Below are positions 26,445-38,147 of a DNA stretch of 64,000 nucleotides, piece by piece. The stretch's first letter is position 1. Each line of letters begins with the position of its first letter. The stretch spans positions 9,048,875 to 9,112,874 of the forward strand of contig OZ234495.1 in the NCBI GenBank assembly GCA_965153455.1. The letters run 5' to 3'. This DNA is from Sphagnum compactum (lineage: Eukaryota > Bryophyta > Sphagnopsida > Sphagnales). Made by a program: the position numbers and the translations under genes. Under the pieces are notes generated by a model. That model saw only the letters and a program-made list of their open reading frames with translations. It was not told where the DNA came from and did not search any database.

Positions 26445-29254
26445 CATTAATCCATGATGGAATGGAAAATTAACAAAATGTGTGTGGTGGGCAGATGGAT
26501 ACCAAGGACCTTTCACCCGAAATGTAGTCAATTTTGAAGTGTATTATATGATTGCAAGGATAGTAAAATTAAATCATATAATATTTCAAGTTTTGTAATA
26601 GGCACCTATTTGGTGGTGCATTTATATGGTAGAATTATACCCAATTTTTGTAATTGGCACCCAATCATGAAAATTGGGGGAGATGTGTCACTTTTTTTAT
26701 TGGCCCAAATTCAAAATGATTATGTAATGGAATTGGACATGACTTGGCTAACAAGGGCCCCATTCTAGTGAATGATATATCTCTTATTCCATTGTATGAA
26801 TCAATTTTTAGTGTTGCAACTTATCATATAATTTTAGTAATATCATGAATATGATTTTCAAAAGTAGAATAACTTGATTACCTTATCAAAAGTAGAATAA
26901 GTAGATTCAAAATAGCAACAAAACCCATTATAGAATTGTGGAACATTGAATGATTTCATTTCAATATGATATATGTTTACCTTAATGTGCATTGATTTTC
27001 ATATTTCAAATTGTAAAAATTTTAAGTAGGTTTTTCAAAATACAACTAGCTTTTGACATCAATTTTTCATTGTGGGCTTTTGGTTTCAAGTAGGTTCTTA
27101 CAAAAAGGAAATATATATATTTTTAATGACTTGCTAAAACATATGTTGATCTTCATTTCCTAACTGATTATATATCAATGTCATTAATTTTTCTAACCAA
27201 AAAGTAGGTTTGAACACATGTTTTAGTCGATTTCAAATGCACTTTTCATCTATTTTTAAAATTCATTTGCTTTTAATTTTCTTAGAATTAGATTTTTATA
27301 AACTTAATAGAGTCAACTAATGCTACTTGACACATACTTTCACCTAATTTGATGCTACTTTATGATAGTTATATGAGAGGCACATGGTTAAAATGGAGAC
27401 GTCTATTTTTTTAATATACTCTATCTTACTTTGACCCATTTATTATAAAAAATAAATGATTTTGCAAATGTAATTAATTGGCATTAGTGACCACATCAAT
27501 GAAAAAAACATTATCATGAGGCTTGTTGTCTCCTAAATTCAGCGAAGTGGTGTAAGCAATTATAAAGGGGTGAAAATGTAATGTTCAAACATTACCATCC
27601 TTAGGAAGATAATGCCGAAGGTACAAGTTCAACTTCTTTTTACTTCCAAAAAAGAACTATCACTTACTAACTTTACTACAACTAATCAATTAATAATAAA
27701 AAGTTTATACAAAGAGAAAAAAAGAAGGTAGGGTTTATCATTTAGGGACAGACCTAACATCCCAATTGTAGGCCACTCCAATAGTATGAGAAGAAAGAAG
27801 TATAAAAAACAAGCAAGCAAGACAAAAGAAATTGGGAAGTAGCTGCCTTCCAAACTTTTATAGTACCTTTAATGCATTAGAATGGTGTATAGTGGGTTTG
27901 CAAGGCTTCAACAATTGTTAACCTTTACAACATCTACATACCTTCTAATGGCATTGTCTACCATATATAGTCCTTTAGCAAGCCTTCTCAACATTGCATA
28001 TCGTATGCAACTATTGCAAACCTTTTGTGGTTGTTGTTTACCATCTGTAATAGTCTCAATTATCATACAAACTATAATTTTCAAGTCTAATCCCTTCTTA
28101 TTACCATCTATTGGTTACTACCTTCTTGTGGCAACAAGAAATTTGTTATTTTAAAGACTAAAATAAAACATACATCCTTATTACTTTTGTAGAAGAAACG
28201 GAGAACATTATGCAAACTTAAAATATACTACCTTCCTTCATATTCTAATATTACATTCCAAGATAAAGAGAACTCCAACAAGACACTAAGTTATTATTTC
28301 AACCATTTTCCATTGCAATGTTCAAAATACATCTTCAATCCATACTCCTCTTTTCTCCTTGAAAATACACACCTTCACAAAAGAACTACCTCATAGCCAA
28401 AATTTATTATTCCAATACAATCCGTTAATTTATCCCAAAATGCAATAACATCAAATAACATAATGTCTTCTTCCTTTTCCTTCTAGTCCCCTTCTTCTAA
28501 AACCACACAAGGCCCATTTTACTCCCATGAAAATAGGTCCTATCCTAATCTTTCTTAAAAATCCTTTAGGTGATTGGTGGATTATAACCCACCACCCATC
28601 CACATGAACTAACTAATCCTATTAGCTTCATCCTTTAAGTAAAGGATGGTAAGTCTAACAGTAGTAAGTAACTAGTTACTAGGACATCCCATGGTACTAA
28701 TTAGCTTAGGGATTTTTACCCTTAACAAAAATCAACAATGAAAGAATTTTTTTGGCCTTTATGATGTGGTTAGAAGACTCATGCAAGATTTCAAAGTTGT
28801 GTTCAACTAGAAAACAAAATTAAAAAAAAGGCAAATGAAGAAATGTTGATGATGAAAATGAGTATAATGACTTTCAATTCAACTAATTAATAGTGAACAA
28901 ATAATCATAAAAGTTACAATATAAAGCCATATGGAGATGGAAGATGAATCAATCCTTGTAACTAGTGTGGCAAATATAAACACATAGTGAAAACTTGTGA
29001 TGAACATCATGAAATTAATTTTTAAAACCAGGTATTTACAATTAATTTTTAATTGCAAATGACAAGTTGTAGGCAACTACTAATTGCATGCAAGATAACA
29101 TATTTCATATTCCAATCCACAACTTCATCCATTGGGCATATAGTATATCATAGTGGTTGCCTTTGTAACTATTGTGCAACTATTTTGGTAGTCATTTTTT
29201 CAAAACACGTATAAATCATTAAAAAACACATGGCAACAAATTGAAAATACATAA

Positions 29255-29512
29255 TACTTACCTTAGCATGTATGTACCTACCTATCTACTTTAGCCTACC
29301 TAGGCTATGCTACCTACCTACTTACTTAAACCTATTATGTAAATGAATCATTAGAAAACACATGGCACCTAGGTGAAGCCTAAGATTGGGTAGCATAAGC
29401 CACCTATGTTAGGCCTAGACTTATGTTAAATTTAGCCTAAAGCTAAATAAGCTAGGCTTAGGTGACACCTAATTTAGCCTTGGTAGGCTAGGTAGGTCAA
29501 AACCTGTAATTA
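29255..29512 (+). repeat. CTAGG-rich block, left member of an inverted pair
   Basis: The block is saturated with CCTAGG, TTAGCC, TACCTACC and TAGGTAGG words and ends TAGGTAGGTCAAAACCTGTA. The mirrored block at 30252-30552 begins TATAGGTTTTGACCTAAGTC, its reverse complement. About 740 bp of plain AT-rich DNA lies between them. Confidence 0.65.
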
Positions 29513-30251
29513 TGAGCCAAAAAGGGTGTCGAATGTTAGACATAATTAGTTAAAATCAAAATTTAAAAAATTGCCATTTGAAACCATAGTAATTATGGAA
29601 AGTTAATTTTTTTCCTTCATATGAATGTCAAGGAACTTAGAGTAAAAATTCATTTGATCCAATTTAAAGTTTTGGTTTTTATTTATGACATTTGAAAATG
29701 TACACCTATTGTGTTAGAAGGAGTCAATTTTGCAAAGGACTATCAAAAGGATTCATATGACAGGATAATTTTAATTGAAAAAAATATAGATAATAAAAAC
29801 ATACTAGCCACACTCAAAAAACACTCATACTTTTTAAAATGTGGAATTTTGAAAACTTTAAAAATTTCAAAAAATGTTCCAGAATTGCTTCAAAAGTTTA
29901 AAACTTCAAGAGTCCGTTACCACATATAAATGGGTTATAATGTACATGATGTATTAAGAATAATTATAGTTTATAAATATAATAAAACTAAAAAATGTGA
30001 AATTTAAATTTGTGGTGATGATTTAAAATTTTGATCATTTTTCAAAATGAGACATTGAATCTACACACTTTTAAAAAATCATATTTATTCAATAATGACA
30101 AAAAAAAACATTGATGCATTGGGGAAAATTTAAATATTTTTTAGAACAAGTTACAAAAAAATTCATTCAAAAATTCATTTGCATGTATGTAAAAAATATT
30201 TTTGAGAAAAAAGACTTGAAGTTTTTTCCCAAAGTAATCCATTTGGTAAAG

Positions 30252-30552
30252 TAGTTATAGGTTTTGACCTAAGTCACCTATCTTAACCTAAGGCTAGGTA
30301 TGTTAGCCCACCTAAGCAACCTAGGCTAGCTAGGTGCCTAGGCCCATCTAGCCTATGTTGCATGTATGAAGATATGAACTCCTTATTTCCATGGTGAGAA
30401 ATCAAGTGTTTAACCATTCAACCACATTTGCATAAGGTGTGCTATTTTGTTAAGATATAATATATGAACATTTTTTCAAGAAATTACACTACTTTCATAG
30501 GTAGGTAGGAATTTAGCTTAGGTAGGTATGTAGTTTAGCCTAGATAACTAAT
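30252..30552 (-). repeat. CTAGG-rich block, right member of an inverted pair
   Basis: In reverse complement this block repeats the word order of 29255-29512, including GACTTAGGTCAAAACCTATA at its inner edge and CTACATACCTACCTAAGC towards its outer edge. A tRNA-like segment interrupts it at 30366-30436, which suggests a later insertion. Confidence 0.6.
30366..30436 (-). mobile_element. Possible tRNA-derived SINE head (degenerate)
   Basis: On the minus strand the segment reads TGGTTGAATGGTTAAACACT, then GATTTCTCACCATGG and GGAGTTCATATCTTC. This follows the layout of plant tRNA-derived SINEs: a polymerase III A-box-like TGGTTGAATGG and a degraded B-box-like GAGTTCATATC about 35-40 bases later. 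There is no intact cloverleaf and no second copy in the window, and target-site duplications were not identified. Confidence 0.4.
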
Positions 30553-30559
30553 CAATAAA

Positions 30560-33190
30560 CCAAAATTGGATTCAATTGCACTAACCCCTCTTTCTTTGGC
30601 TTGTGCAATTGATGTGATAATTGAAAGGTGTTCATGCTTGAAGTGTTGTCTTTTCCTAAATCATCCTTCATGAAACCCTTGCATTCCTCTCTTGTCTTGG
30701 TCTGAAGAGCTAGGGAACATGCCTCAAGTTTTGAGTATTTTGCTATAGTTCAACATTGAGGAAGTACCACTTATACCAAAAAAAGTGAAAGAAATGCAAG
30801 AGAATTAGGCAATTCAATTCCCATGCAAAAGGGAAAAAACAAGTGAGACTAGTGGAAATAGAAAAAATAATAATAATTCACAATACTTGTGGAGATAGAT
30901 AAATAGGTAATGGAGACTTTTCACCAAAGTAATCTTGTATTTAAGGAGATGGGTCCATCAATCTTGGTTTAGAGATTTCAAATTTGAAACTAAACTTTAT
31001 AATAAAACTTCCACACAAATATGTTGGTATTTACAAATGTTGAAGTTCTCATGTTGGTCAAGAAGGTTGCTAGTTTATATTATGAATAGTTTTGAGCAAG
31101 AGCTCCAACAATGCAAATCTTTTTTTAAAAAATTTCAATCCACCTCTTCGGGGATCATTAACTAAAGATTTGCTATGGATAATTGACACTTTTCACCAAA
31201 ACAAATTAATATGGAAAGAAAATGTTGTTTGAACTTCAACATTCTCAAGTATCGATCTCAACAATCAAAGAGTCATTGCTTATTGGTGTTTACATAAAAC
31301 AATAATCAAGACCTTTACATTCTGTTAACTGAATTAAAAAAAATGAAAAAAATTTCAGGTTAATCAATCGTGCAGCATCCCATTCCCATTGCAGACATTG
31401 GGTGGCAGACAAAATGGGTGGAAGATTGTTAAATTTTGCTTCAATGGTAGTACCAAGATCTCTCTCTCAAAATTTGCATAGCATTGTTTGTGTGAAGAAA
31501 CCAGCTTCCTGCGGAGGTCATGAAAGGGAGGGGGCACGCAGATGTGACCATCTTGAAGTCAAAAGCCGGTGACCCATCAAAGAAAGCAAAGTGCAGCCTA
31601 CACTAAAGGCTCAGTACACACTGGAAGTGCATGCAAGATACACATTGAGCTACTGCTTTCCAATCACTACAGTTGTTGGAGTCCATTCTTTCAAGGTGTT
31701 TGTCATTGTGAGCTGAGGAGTCTTGAATTTTCCAAAGACTCACAAAAATTCTCCACTTTGCTGTGAGTGGGTGAGCTGGAGCTCATTTGGCTTTGCTGGT
31801 CAATTTGTGAGTGGGTTTCTTGTGGAATGAACTGCAAGTGCAGCACCTCCGTGAATAGAGAAATTATTGAGTAGTGCAAGCAACATTTTGAATTTTGAAT
31901 CTAATTCTTGTCCCACTTCTTTCCTGTTGAGCAGGCATCAGTGGCTTGGCAGCTGAAGGAATGCAAATTATATCAAGTCAGAACTTAGACATTAGTCTCT
32001 CAGCTCAACAGCAAATTGTAGATTTAACTTGTAGGCCCCTCTCAATGAATGTCCAATTCATTAAAAAAGTTTGTAACAAAATACAAAGAAACAAACAATA
32101 TATATGGAAAAAGTGTAACACAAATAACAAGATACAAATAGACAAAAAATAAAATAAAAATTCTGAAATGAAATTTGACCTATGACGAATTATAATTCGA
32201 AATGATTCTGAAATTGTCGTAGTAATGATGATCACCAAAATACCCATACTACATAAACCAATTCCTATGAAACATAGTCACTGGAAATATTACCAACTCA
32301 CTAGCCCTTACCTCTGGATGAAGTACAAACCAATTCTACATACTACCTACCATCTTTAGCTGCAGATGAAACCCCAATGTTGGGGATCATCCATCCACAA
32401 CAGACCAATCCCCAGTAAGTACCACAACAACTCCTCCACTCCCACTCCCACTTCTTCTTGCCCCCAAAGAAAACACAAGCAAAGGGTGATGATATGATAC
32501 TTCCATAGCCCCTCTCCTCCTCCCTCACACAGTTTTCATCACATCTTGTGTGACCCACCCACACACAGGTAATCATGTGCCTTTCTTTTATGAGGAAGAA
32601 AGGCAGTCAGACAGATTATGAATCCCCCCATCCCTTTAAGCATGTGATCTGCATCCTCCTCCTCCTCAATGCTCATGGATGTTTTAAACACAACAATGCC
32701 ACCAAAAATCTTCTTCATCATCATCATCATCATCTTCGAACATTAGTGTAAAATAACAAATTGTAACATATTTTTCCATCTTGCATTAATGTCAAAACTA
32801 TGGGTAAATAGTAAACACCATGTCATACACTAATGTCAAAATACAAGTCCAAAATTCAAACTTAGTTTCACACTTATTTTAACAACCGAACTTCTGAAAC
32901 AAATAAAGTGAGAGACTATTTAATCCTCACCACCTGAGTCAATTGTTACCATTTGGCCAATCAAAAACAGTTATTTCCTTTTACTGGCCACCTTCAACGG
33001 TCTTGTGTGATGGGTATATCTACAGGCCCCAATTGAGTTCACACTATTAGATGACTATACTTCATCCAAAATTATAATGTGCAAACTATGATAAACTCAA
33101 TATGATGTTAGAGCATCTCAATGCTCAAGCTATGCTCGGTATGTGACCGTGCAAAACTATTTTTGACATCTAAGTTTAGTTTATTTTTAC
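30560..33190. other. Gene-poor spacer
   Basis: The stretch is AT-rich apart from 31370-31950 and 32290-32740, which have gene-like base composition but no recognisable protein on either strand. Minus-strand frames at 32343-32576 and 32539-32733 are low complexity. Noncoding transcripts cannot be excluded. Confidence 0.4.
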
Positions 33191-33196
33191 TTTTTT

Positions 33197-33508
33197 TCCA
33201 ACACCACCCATATAAATAACTAAAATTGGGACTGCAAATAGGTGGGAGACTAGTAATTACCAGCCCGGCCTGGATCAATAAAAAATTATCTAGCCAATCA
33301 ACAATAGGTGCCAGGCTTTGCTGTGCCTATTTACCAGCCTCAGCAAACTCCGTAAAAATGCTGGGCCACAAAAGTTACAACCATTTTGCCAACACCACCC
33401 ATATAACTAAAATTGGGACTGCAAATAGGTGGGAGACTAGTAAATACCAGCCCGGCGGCCTGGATCAATAAAAATTATCTAGCCAATCAACAATAGGTGT
33501 CAGGCTTG
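33197..33508 (+). repeat. Direct duplication of about 115 bp
   Basis: 33200-33316 and 33390-33508 are near copies: both contain CAACACCACCCATATAA, ACTAAAATTGGGACTGCAAA, TAGGTGGGAGACTAGTAA, CCAGCCCGG..CCTGGATC and AATTATCTAGCCAATCAACA. They differ by small indels. About 75 bp of unrelated sequence separates them. No coding function is evident. Confidence 0.85.
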
Positions 33509-34427
33509 AGCATGTTTTGACTTTTCTTCATCCAATTATGATCTGCATGTGAGAGACACCGAACCCACTAGTGGGTGGAGTTGCTCTTACATGTAGTGTT
33601 CTTTACATTGAAACCGCAATGAAACCACAAAAGTTGATCTCACACATGTCATGAGGAGGCTTAAAACTACCTGAGGCAAAACCATAACTCTGTTGTACTG
33701 TGAGGGAGGGGAAGAGGAGAGATGAGCAACAATTAGGGTATGAATTTAGTGAGTTGGCATCTTCACGCATGACAAGCCTCCTCCTCCTCCATTGCGAGGC
33801 TCCCCTTCTTCATGCCACTAAAGAATGACACAAAAGGTACTCTTGTCTCATGTGACTCTTCTTTTATGACCACAACAGGTGATATAGCAGGCCAGACCAT
33901 GAAGGACTAGAATTATATATCCGATGTTCCATAGATAGGTGGTGGCCCTCCTCCTTGTCCTCTTGTTTTCCTTCCCTTTCCTCTCGATTCTCTCCTCTTT
34001 GATGTTTTGAAAACAAATTGTGTTTTTAACTACTATACGACACACTCGGTAAAGGCCGTATTAAAAGCTTTAGCCGATTTTTAAAATCGGGCAAAGGCCA
34101 TATAATTAAAGCTTTAGCCAATTTAATAAAATTGAACGGCCTAGATTCATCCAAATTTCAGGCCACACACACCACTTTGTTGGAATGAAGGAGAAGAGAA
34201 GAGTACTAATGTGATGGAGAGTAAAGAGAGTGCAGTTCGAAGTCATGCTTTGCTCCTATACATCGTCTCCACCTTTGCTCTGGCTTCTGGCTCCTTCTTC
34301 TCCGGCACCATCACTCCACCCACTACTACTCTCTGTGTACTAGTCCTTTTGGGGCGGGAATTTTGGGTGCAGGAGTAGTGGGCCATTTGGGGCCAGAGTG
34401 AACCAGTAGCCATGAGCACACCCACGA

Positions 34428-34486
34428 GGGATGGATGATAATGGATGGATGATAATGGATGGATGATAATGGATGGATGATGAGTA
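34428..34486 (+). repeat. 15-bp minisatellite (GGATGGATGATAATG)
   Basis: About four near-perfect head-to-tail copies of GGATGGATGATAATG are present. The surrounding 33510-35130 shows no gene. Confidence 0.9.
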
Positions 34487-35129
34487 AATAACAAAACATT
34501 TTTTCCGTTAGATTTTTTAATCCTTAGCTAACCATAAGTGGTTAGGTGAGGTTCTGTTTTCACTACCTACTAACAACCCATTGGCCATGCCCATATGCAC
34601 TAACCATCTACATGAATCTACTTATATATATATACATATAGGAGCTACATATTATCCTTCCTACCTACTTAGATTACTTACTATTGTTTACAATATAGTT
34701 TAGTGACCATAAACCTGGTGTCAACTCAATTAGGGTTCATCCAAGACTAAGTGGTAGTAGGCTTCCAATGTTGGATTCCAAATGTAATAGTATTCATGCT
34801 TTACATCCATGCCTATTATGTGTTAATGACATTATGAAAATCATGTTGATCATTCATAAGCTTAATCCATAATTAAAATCAAAATAATTACATGAAGTAA
34901 CATTAACAAATGAACCAAATGATTTCTTCTTAATTACATTTGAAATCATTCATCATTTGTAAGGTTAATCATAAAACCATACTTACTACTTTGAGTGAGC
35001 TTGTGAATGAATGAATGAATGAATGATTTCTTGTGTCATTAAGGCGAGGAAATTCAAATCATTCTTGCACAATAGGCATTCATTGAATCAAATTCAGTTC
35101 ACAAACCTCATCCTCCTCAAACACTTTTC

Positions 35130-36060
35130 CTTTATTTATTTATTTAGAACCTACCTAGGGATTATTTAGGGAGAAACCTAATAGTCTACATAAATTATGG
35201 GATATCTAAGGACTATTTAGGAGACTAACTAGGGCTTACCTAGGGAATCCTTAAGAGACACTTAAAAGACTTATTTAGGTTATGAGATACTTAAGGATTA
35301 TTTAAAGAGGCTACATAAAGCCTACCCAAGGGGCTATCTAGGGAAACACATAGGGACTTACTTAGATTATGGGATACCTAAGGACTACATAGGGGATTAC
35401 CTAGGGAAAAATCTAAGGATTTACTTAGGTTATGAGATACCTAAAAATAATTTAAGGGGCTACATAGAACTTGCTTGTGGGGCTAGTGAGGGATTTCCTA
35501 GGTTAAGGGATATCTAAAGATTGTTTAAAAGGATAACTAGGGTTGACTCATAATGCCATAGGGGGCTACATGAGACCTATGTTAAGGGTTACTTAGGGCT
35601 GATTCAAAATCCTTATGTAGATCCTTTGTAGTTCCTTAAGTAGCCCTTTAAATGGTTTATAGGTATCCCTTAACTTAGGTAGATCCCTACATAATCTCAA
35701 CATAGCATCCTAAGTAGCCCCTATGTAACCTCCTATGTAGGTTTATAATAGCTTTTATCTTAAATAACCCATAATTTAGGTAGGTACTTAGGTGGTCTTT
35801 AGGTAATCCTTAAGTAGATCCTTAGTACTTAAGTGATCCTGAAATAGATCCTTAGTACTTAGGTAGCCCCCTTAAATAACCATTAGGTGTCCTCTAATCT
35901 AAGAAATATTAAAAAAACTCTTCAGGTAAGCCCGATGTATTTTTTCTTAAGTAATCCTTAAATATCCTTTAACTTAATTAAACCCCTTGATAATCCCCAA
36001 ATAATCTTTAACTAATCCTTAAAACAAGCACCTAAGTAAATATTATGTAACCTTTCATGT
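35130..36060. repeat. Fold-back region of CTAGG/CTTAGG tandem words
   Basis: About 930 bp are built from degenerate units such as GGGATACCTAAGGACTACAT and GGGATTACCTAGGG. Left of about 35610 the units read in this orientation; right of it they appear as reverse complements, for example TAGTTCCTTAAGTAGCCC and TTTATAGGTATCCCTTAACT. The right arm reversed (AAGGGATACC..TTTAAAGGGCTACTTA) aligns with left-arm TTATGAGATACC..TTTAAGGGGCTACATA. The whole is therefore a large imperfect inverted repeat made of shorter tandem units. No open frame of note. A fold-back transposon or decayed MITE cluster is likely. Confidence 0.75.
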
Positions 36061-36300
36061 ATGTTTTTCAACATCCTTAACTTACATAGGTAGGTGAGTA
36101 AGTAGGTAGGTAAGTAAATAATAAATAATTAAATATAATGTGAATAGGTAAATATAGGTAGGTAGCTCATGGGTGGGTAGGTAAAAATATTTCATGGGTA
36201 AGTAGGTAAGGAGATAGATAGGCCCTAATCTAGTTGCCCTTTAAACTAGGTAGTCTTTCAATCTATGCGGTTATAACCCAAGTAAATTACAACTAACTCC
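36061..36300 (+). repeat. TAGG/CTAGG-rich dispersed repeat, copy B
   Basis: This stretch begins CTTACATAGGTAGGTGAGTA and continues with the same word order as positions 1-240, ending near TATAACCCAAGTAAATTACA. It directly adjoins the fold-back region and may be its terminal part. Confidence 0.65.
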
Positions 36301-36341
36301 AAACCAAAGAAGGGGGTTGGGCTCTCTCTCTTTTCACAAAA

Positions 36342-36394
36342 TGTAAAAGACCTGCTCCAAAAGATTTTCAGTGTAGTTGGAAGGCACCTTATTA
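36342..36394 (+). repeat. GGCACCTTAT dispersed repeat, copy 4
   Basis: The copy reads TGTAAAAGACCTGCTCC, then GTGTAGTTGGAAGGCACC followed by TTATTATTC. It is in the same orientation as copies 1-3, immediately after the TAGG-rich repeat and before the cyclin upstream region. Confidence 0.55.
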
Positions 36395-36486
36395 TTCTTA
36401 AGGATCCCTGTAAAGGGCCCCTGCCAAGGGCCGTTACCCTACGCTAAGCCACTCTCTCTCTCTTTCCCGGTTCCGTGCAGAATCTA

Positions 36487-36785
36487 AATACCCGCCTGAC
36501 CTTGGTTTAAAACTTGAGACCAGATGGCCAAACAAATACCCACCCAACTCTAGTTAAAGCTCCATAGGCCAGATGACCAAACCAAATACCCGCCCCAACA
36601 CTGGTTAAAACTTAACACCAGTGAGGTTAACCAGTTGACCTAAAATTAAAGGTCGGCCAAAGATGGCCAAACAAAGACATACATACCCACCCACCCACCC
36701 ACCCACCCACCCAACACTGGTTAAACCGGTTGACCTAAATTTTGGGGTAAGTCTGATGACCAAACAGATACCCGCCCAATTGAAG
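36487..36785 (+). repeat. Degenerate tandem repeat upstream of the cyclin gene
   Basis: Four to five diverged copies share GATGGCCAAACAAA or GATGACCAAAC, then TACCCGCC(C)AAC and CTGGTTAAA or similar, at about 36490, 36520, 36573, 36662 and 36757. A perfect ACCC run at 36684-36714 is nested inside. The array ends about 100 bp before the presumed cyclin promoter. Confidence 0.7.
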
Positions 36786-36859
36786 AAGGTTGGGGGCGGG
36801 GGGTGCGGAGGTGGGGAGGATCCAAGGCTGGGGGGAAATTTTAGCAGCAGCTAAAATAG

Positions 36860-37057
36860 GGACCAAAACGCGTGAAGCAAAAGCGCGCCAAATTAGGAGG
36901 TGCCTGTAACAAAATTGTGCCGGGCTGTTTGTGGGCGCCCTGTCTGGCCTGCCTGCCTGCCATTCCAGCTGCTAACTTTCCCTCTAATTTGGTCCCACAT
37001 CTAAATATAGCCCCCCCTCTACCATCCCCTTCTTCTCTTCTGTTTTTCCACTTCGCA

Positions 37058-37096
<39 letters not shown>

Positions 37097-38147
37097 TGTC
37101 TTCTGTCTCCTCTGTTGTGTGTCGCTGTGTTTCTCTCACATGCGCTCCGTTGTGGTGCGGTTTCTTTCACTGTGAGCCGAGGAGGACTTCATGTTGTTGT
37201 TGTTGCTGGTGGAGGTTTGTACGTGTGTACGTGTTTGGCATTTGTGTGAGTTTGCAAGCTTCTGGCATTTGCAGTGGTAGCCAGAGACAGGACAAGAATA
37301 AAGAAGAAGAAGAAGAGGAGGAGGAGGAGGTGGAGGAAGAGTAGCTGTTGTTCTCTTGACCTTTGTAAAGTTGTTCTCTCTTCTTGCCTCTCAAGATTTG
37401 GTGATCCTACCTGTTGCATTGGGGGGAGGGGGAACCGGCAGTTGTTGGGGAGGTTTTAGTGTTTTTGTTGTTGTTGCTGCTGCTGCTGCTGCTCCTCAAG
37501 CTGCTGTATTGGACTTGTCTTGTCTATCGGGAGCTGCGTGGATGTGCTTCTGGCATTCTTTTCCAACTGCAGCACACAATTTGGTACGGTGTGGTTTGCG
37601 GGTTCCAGTTGGGCGAGCCAGCGAGGGACCCAGCTCGTTAGCTAGCTAGCTCTCTGCTTTTGTTGGAGCTTCTGTTGTTGCTTTTTGTGTGTTGGTTGGG
37701 TGGATGGTTGCAGAGCAGTAGTAGATCGGTTCTCAGTGTGCGCTCTCATATTGAGGGAGGGAGAGTTTGGGTTGAGAATCTTGTTGGAATCATGCAAGAG
37801 AGGAGAAGGGAGCCGGAGGAGTAGTTGTTGCTTGTGGGTGGTCTCCTGCACTTATGTTGATGCGGTGCATTTTGTTTCAGTGCAGTCTCTCTCTTGAGGA
37901 AGGAGCAGCAGCAGCAGCAGCAGCAGCATTTGGACTGAAAAGGGGAGCTGCAAAAAAAAAAACACTGCATTGGCGGATGGTGTTTATTTGGAGAGCACCA
38001 GCATTGTGATGATGTGCAGATAGCATGTAGAGAGTGGGAGCACTGCAGAGCTCGAAGATGGCGGTGGGTAAAGTCTGCCATGTGTAGGAGAGTGGAGGAA
38101 GAGGAGGAGGAGCGGCTGGCGCTGCTGCTGAGGGAAAGTCCTCAAGG
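36860..38147 (+). promoter_or_regulatory. CYCD: Promoter and long 5' leader of the D-type cyclin gene
   Basis: About 1.3 kb of GC-richer DNA precedes the cyclin start. CTAAATATAGCC at 37001-37012 is a possible TATA-like element, followed by a pyrimidine-rich stretch and a CT microsatellite at about 37060-37092, a common arrangement at plant transcription starts. GAA, CTG, GCA and TTG repeats follow. Several upstream ATGs would give short upstream frames, so translational control is possible. An intron within the leader cannot be excluded. Confidence 0.5.
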
